Source: Azohydromonas aeria (GTDB lineage Bacteria; Pseudomonadota; Gammaproteobacteria; Burkholderiales; Burkholderiaceae_C). Taken from it: a stretch of 64,000 bases of DNA. The notes under the pieces were generated by a model. It searched no databases. It was given only the letters and a program-made list of their open reading frames with translations, and was not told where the DNA came from. Positions 61,955 to 64,000 of the stretch are shown in pieces. Position 1 is the first letter of the stretch, and every line of letters begins with the position of its first letter. Location: the NCBI RefSeq assembly GCF_009760915.1, contig NZ_VIDQ01000001.1:1-64000 (forward strand), read 5' to 3'. Made by a program: the position numbers and the translations under genes.

Positions 61955-62310
61955 TTGGCGGCGTCCTTCAGGATTTCAGCCGTCAGCGCGTCGAACTCGC
62001 TGTTGGCGCGGCGCACGTAGAAGCCGGTGATGGCGATGGTGAAGACGATCACGCCCATGCCCAGCGGGATGCCCAGCGTCGTGACGCCCTGGCCCAGTGG
62101 CGTGGCCAGGAAGGGCTTGTTGAACGCGATCAGCGCGATGAACCCGTAGTACACGACCAGCATCAGGATCGTGAGCATCCAGCCGAAGCTGCTGCGCTTG
62201 TTCTTGAGCTCGTGATACTTGGGGTTGGCCTGGATGCGGGCCACCACGGGGTCGATCTTTGTCTCCGCCGGCCTGGATCGGGCCGGTGCACTTCCGACGG
62301 CAGTTGCCAT
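61951..62310 (-). CDS. yjcH: DUF485 small membrane protein YjcH
   Basis: 119 aa with two transmembrane helices ([20 protein letters not shown] region and [21 protein letters not shown]) and the DUF485 motif [16 protein letters not shown]. It is the usual partner of ActP. The ATG at 62310 has AGGAGAG upstream; a 16-codon extension to 62358 falls in the leader hairpin and is rejected. Confidence 0.93.
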   Translation of the reverse strand: MATAVGSAPARSRPAETKIDPVVARIQANPKYHELKNKRSSFGWMLTILMLVVYYGFIALIAFNKPFLATPLGQGVTTLGIPLGMGVIVFTIAITGFYVRRANSEFDALTAEILKDAAK

Positions 62311-62344
62311 GTCTTGCTCTCCTGTGCGGGATGTCGGTGTCTGG

Positions 62345-62374
62345 GAATGCCGCACCACGCAAGGCGCGGCATTC
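62345..62374 (-). promoter_or_regulatory. Stem-loop in the yjcH-actP leader
   Basis: GAATGCCGC (62345-62353) pairs perfectly with GCGGCATTC (62366-62374) over 9 bp with a 12-base loop. It lies 34 bases upstream of the yjcH ATG, so it probably sits in the 5' untranslated leader. It may control translation or stability, or be an operator if DNA-bound. Confidence 0.45.
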
Positions 62375-62613
62375 GGCGAGGACCAGTTTCAGCAGGGCGT
62401 CTGACCAAGCTCTTACAAAAACCCGGCCCTACGGGTTCATCCCGAGGCGTCAGGCGATCGTCAGTGGTATGTCAGCGGGCCGTCAGGAAAGGTGCCGGCC
62501 GGGTGCGGGACGTGCGTGGCCGCAGGCCGAGGTTGTTGACCATCAAACCATCCGCGGCCAGCGCGCATGGTGCTCGGGATTTCGGCCAGACTTGGCGGCA
62601 GTTGCCACTGCCG
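62375..62613. other. Rest of the divergent yjcH/DUF294 intergenic region
   Basis: This stretch must contain promoters for yjcH-actP (leftward) and the DUF294/CBS gene (rightward). An AC-rich patch (TCTTACAAAAACCCGG at 62411-62426) is the least GC-rich part. I could not place -35/-10 pairs with confidence and saw no coding sequence. Confidence 0.4.
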
Positions 62614-64000
62614 ATGCGTATCACCATGCCCAGCGCCTGCCTGCCCGAGCCGAGCCTGAGCGAACTGCTGGGCCGCCATCGCGTGTTCTCGCTGCTGGAC
62701 GCGGCCTCGCAGGCGCGGCTGGCGCGGCGCCTGGCATGCCGGCGCTTCGAGGCCGGGGAGCGCGTGGCGGCGGATGCGGCGCTGGGCCGCCGCCTGGGCT
62801 GGGTGCTGTGCGGGCGCGTGGCGCTGCTGCGCGAGGGCGGCGCGGCCGACGTGGCGACGCTGGAGGGCGGCGAGCTCTTCGGCGCCGGGGCGCTGCCGCG
62901 CGGCGAGCCCCAGGGCTGGACGGCCGTGGCCCGCGAGCGCACCGACATCGCCTTCCTGCCCGCGGCGGACGTGGCGCAGCTGTGCGCCGAGCACCCGGCC
63001 ATGGCGCTGTTCCTGGCGCCGCCGCCGGCCGGCAACGGCGCCGGCGGCAGCGCCGCCGAGCGCGGCAGCGACCCGCACCTGGGCCTGATGGCGCAGCCGG
63101 TGCGCGGGCTGCTCAAGCGCGCGCCGGTGACGCTGGCGCCGCACGCTAGCATCCTGCAGGCGGCGCAGACCATGCGCGACGAGCGCGTGTCCTCGGTGCT
63201 GCTGCTGGAGCAGGAGCACCTGTTCGGCCTGGTGACGGACCGCGACCTGCGCAACCGCGTGCTCGCGGCCGGGCTGGACCCGCAGGAGCCGGTGCACCGC
63301 GTCGCCACCGTCGCGCCGCTGGCCGTGGACGTCGCGCAGCCGGCCTTCGAGGCGCTGCTGCTCATGGCGCGCCACAACATCCACCACGTGCCCGTGCTCG
63401 ACGGCACGCGCGTGGTGGGCATGCTCACCGCCACCGACATCACCGAGCAGCACAGCACCTCGGCGGTGTACCTGGCCGGCGAGGTGCACAAGCAGACGAC
63501 GCTGCAGGGCCTGGTGGAGGTGGCGGGCCGCGTCAAGGCGCTGCAGCGCAACCTCGCCGCCGCGCAGGCCAGCGCCTGCAGCACCGGGCACATCGTCACC
63601 GCCGTCACCGACGCCGTCACGACGCGGCTGCTGCAGATGGCCGAGGCGCAGCTGGGCCCCGCGCCGGTGGACTACGCCTGGGTGGCCGCGGGCTCGCAGG
63701 CACGCAGCGAGCAGACCGCGCGCAGCGACCAGGACAACTGCCTGGTGCTCGACGACCGCTACGACGAGGCCGCGCACGGCGCGTACTTCCGCGCGCTCGC
63801 GGCCTTCGTCAACGACGGGCTCAACGCCTGCGGCTACGTCCACTGTCCCGGCGAGATGATGGCGCGCACCGACGAGTGGCGCCAGCCGCAGTGGCGCTGG
63901 GCCGAGTACTTCCGGCGCTGGACCGAGGAGCCCGAGCCCCGGGCGCTGATGCTCACCTGCGTCTTCTTCGACCTGCGCGCCATCCACGGCCGCGCCGAGC
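62614..64000 (+). CDS. DUF294/CBS nucleotidyltransferase-like protein (partial, 3' end cut)
   Basis: 462 codons are visible before the window edge. Order: cNMP-like fold (about 1-130, GWVLCGRVALLREGG), two CBS domains (about 170-290: RDERVSSVLLLEQEHLFGLVTDRDLRNRVL and HNIHHVPVLDGTRVVGMLTATDIT), then DUF294 (SQARSEQTARSDQDNCLVL, where the paralogue has MGSEGRGEQLLKTDQDNG). It faces yjcH-actP divergently, a common neighbour in Burkholderiales. The ATG at 62614 or 62626 starts MRITMPSACLPE; ribosome-binding sites are weak. It is clearly diverged from the 36381 gene, so this is an old duplication. Confidence 0.88.
   Translation, partial: MRITMPSACLPEPSLSELLGRHRVFSLLDAASQARLARRLACRRFEAGERVAADAALGRRLGWVLCGRVALLREGGAADVATLEGGELFGAGALPRGEPQGWTAVARERTDIAFLPAADVAQLCAEHPAMALFLAPPPAGNGAGGSAAERGSDPHLGLMAQPVRGLLKRAPVTLAPHASILQAAQTMRDERVSSVLLLEQEHLFGLVTDRDLRNRVLAAGLDPQEPVHRVATVAPLAVDVAQPAFEALLLMARHNIHHVPVLDGTRVVGMLTATDITEQHSTSAVYLAGEVHKQTTLQGLVEVAGRVKALQRNLAAAQASACSTGHIVTAVTDAVTTRLLQMAEAQLGPAPVDYAWVAAGSQARSEQTARSDQDNCLVLDDRYDEAAHGAYFRALAAFVNDGLNACGYVHCPGEMMARTDEWRQPQWRWAEYFRRWTEEPEPRALMLTCVFFDLRAIHGRAE

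Noticed and set aside
60173..62020. Plus-strand open frame of 615 codons opposite actP.
   Set aside because: Antisense to a clear ActP with membrane-helix pattern; composition is His/Arg/Gly-rich without motifs.

Overview
The window is GC-rich bacterial chromosome (well over 60% G+C by eye) and reads as a betaproteobacterium of the order Burkholderiales, close to Comamonadaceae/Sphaerotilaceae. The grounds are the hslV-hslU-STAS-dksA-COG0523 cluster, the corC-lnt-glyQ-glyS-gmhB-plsC run, a DUF294/CBS protein beside yjcH-actP, and a Burkholderiales-style Tad pilus locus. This placement rests on gene content and order; no search was run. Coding density is high, most spacers are short, and many gene pairs overlap by 1-4 bases, so translational coupling is likely in several operons.

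Layout. Bases 1-392 hold the end of an rRNA operon: the 23S 3' end, 5S and a strong terminator. From 470 to 8658 come a membrane-tethered lipase-like hydrolase, a divergent EF-G paralogue, a ybhP-clsB-ybhN phospholipid operon and AMP nucleosidase. From 8775 to 17948 are minCDE, a tail-anchored coiled-coil protein, coaX, DUF427, egtB, hslUV, a STAS-domain protein and a DksA without zinc-finger cysteines. From 18037 to 27000 are a COG0523 metallochaperone GTPase and, divergently, corC-lnt-glyQS-gmhB-plsC and a YgjP-type metallopeptidase. From 27252 to 38900 lie an MBL hydrolase, a thioesterase, carbonic anhydrase, aceK, an SDR, an orphan CbiM-like membrane protein, a rhodanese-hydrolase pair, ybaK-DUF1289-DsbA-like isomerase, and a DUF294/CBS protein coupled to a 3'-5' exonuclease. 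From 38980 to 43374 are ahpC/ahpF, a secreted PHB-depolymerase-type esterase and a small lipoprotein.

The largest accessory block, 43430-59900, lies entirely on the minus strand. It is a complete Tad/Flp type IVc pilus locus. In transcription order: sensor kinase, NarL-type regulator, receiver-only protein, five tandem flp pilin genes, prepilin peptidase tadV, an AAA+ ATPase, rcpC, rcpA, a small lipoprotein, tadG-like, two tadE-like genes, tadZ, tadA, tadB, tadC and a TPR lipoprotein. Two DNA dyads sit between the regulators and the first pilin gene. The window closes with yjcH-actP (acetate uptake) and, divergently, a second DUF294/CBS protein cut by the window edge.

Points worth a second look: the Zn-site-less DksA beside a zinc-chaperone-type GTPase; a GmhB homologue lacking its nucleophilic aspartate; four stem-loops packed into the ahpC-ahpF spacer; the 236-bp tandem amplification of flp genes; a Tad-locus AAA+ ATPase of unassigned role; a TadZ without its P-loop lysine; and two diverged DUF294/CBS proteins, one paired with an exonuclease and one facing actP. 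I found no convincing phage, insertion sequence, CRISPR array or tRNA gene.
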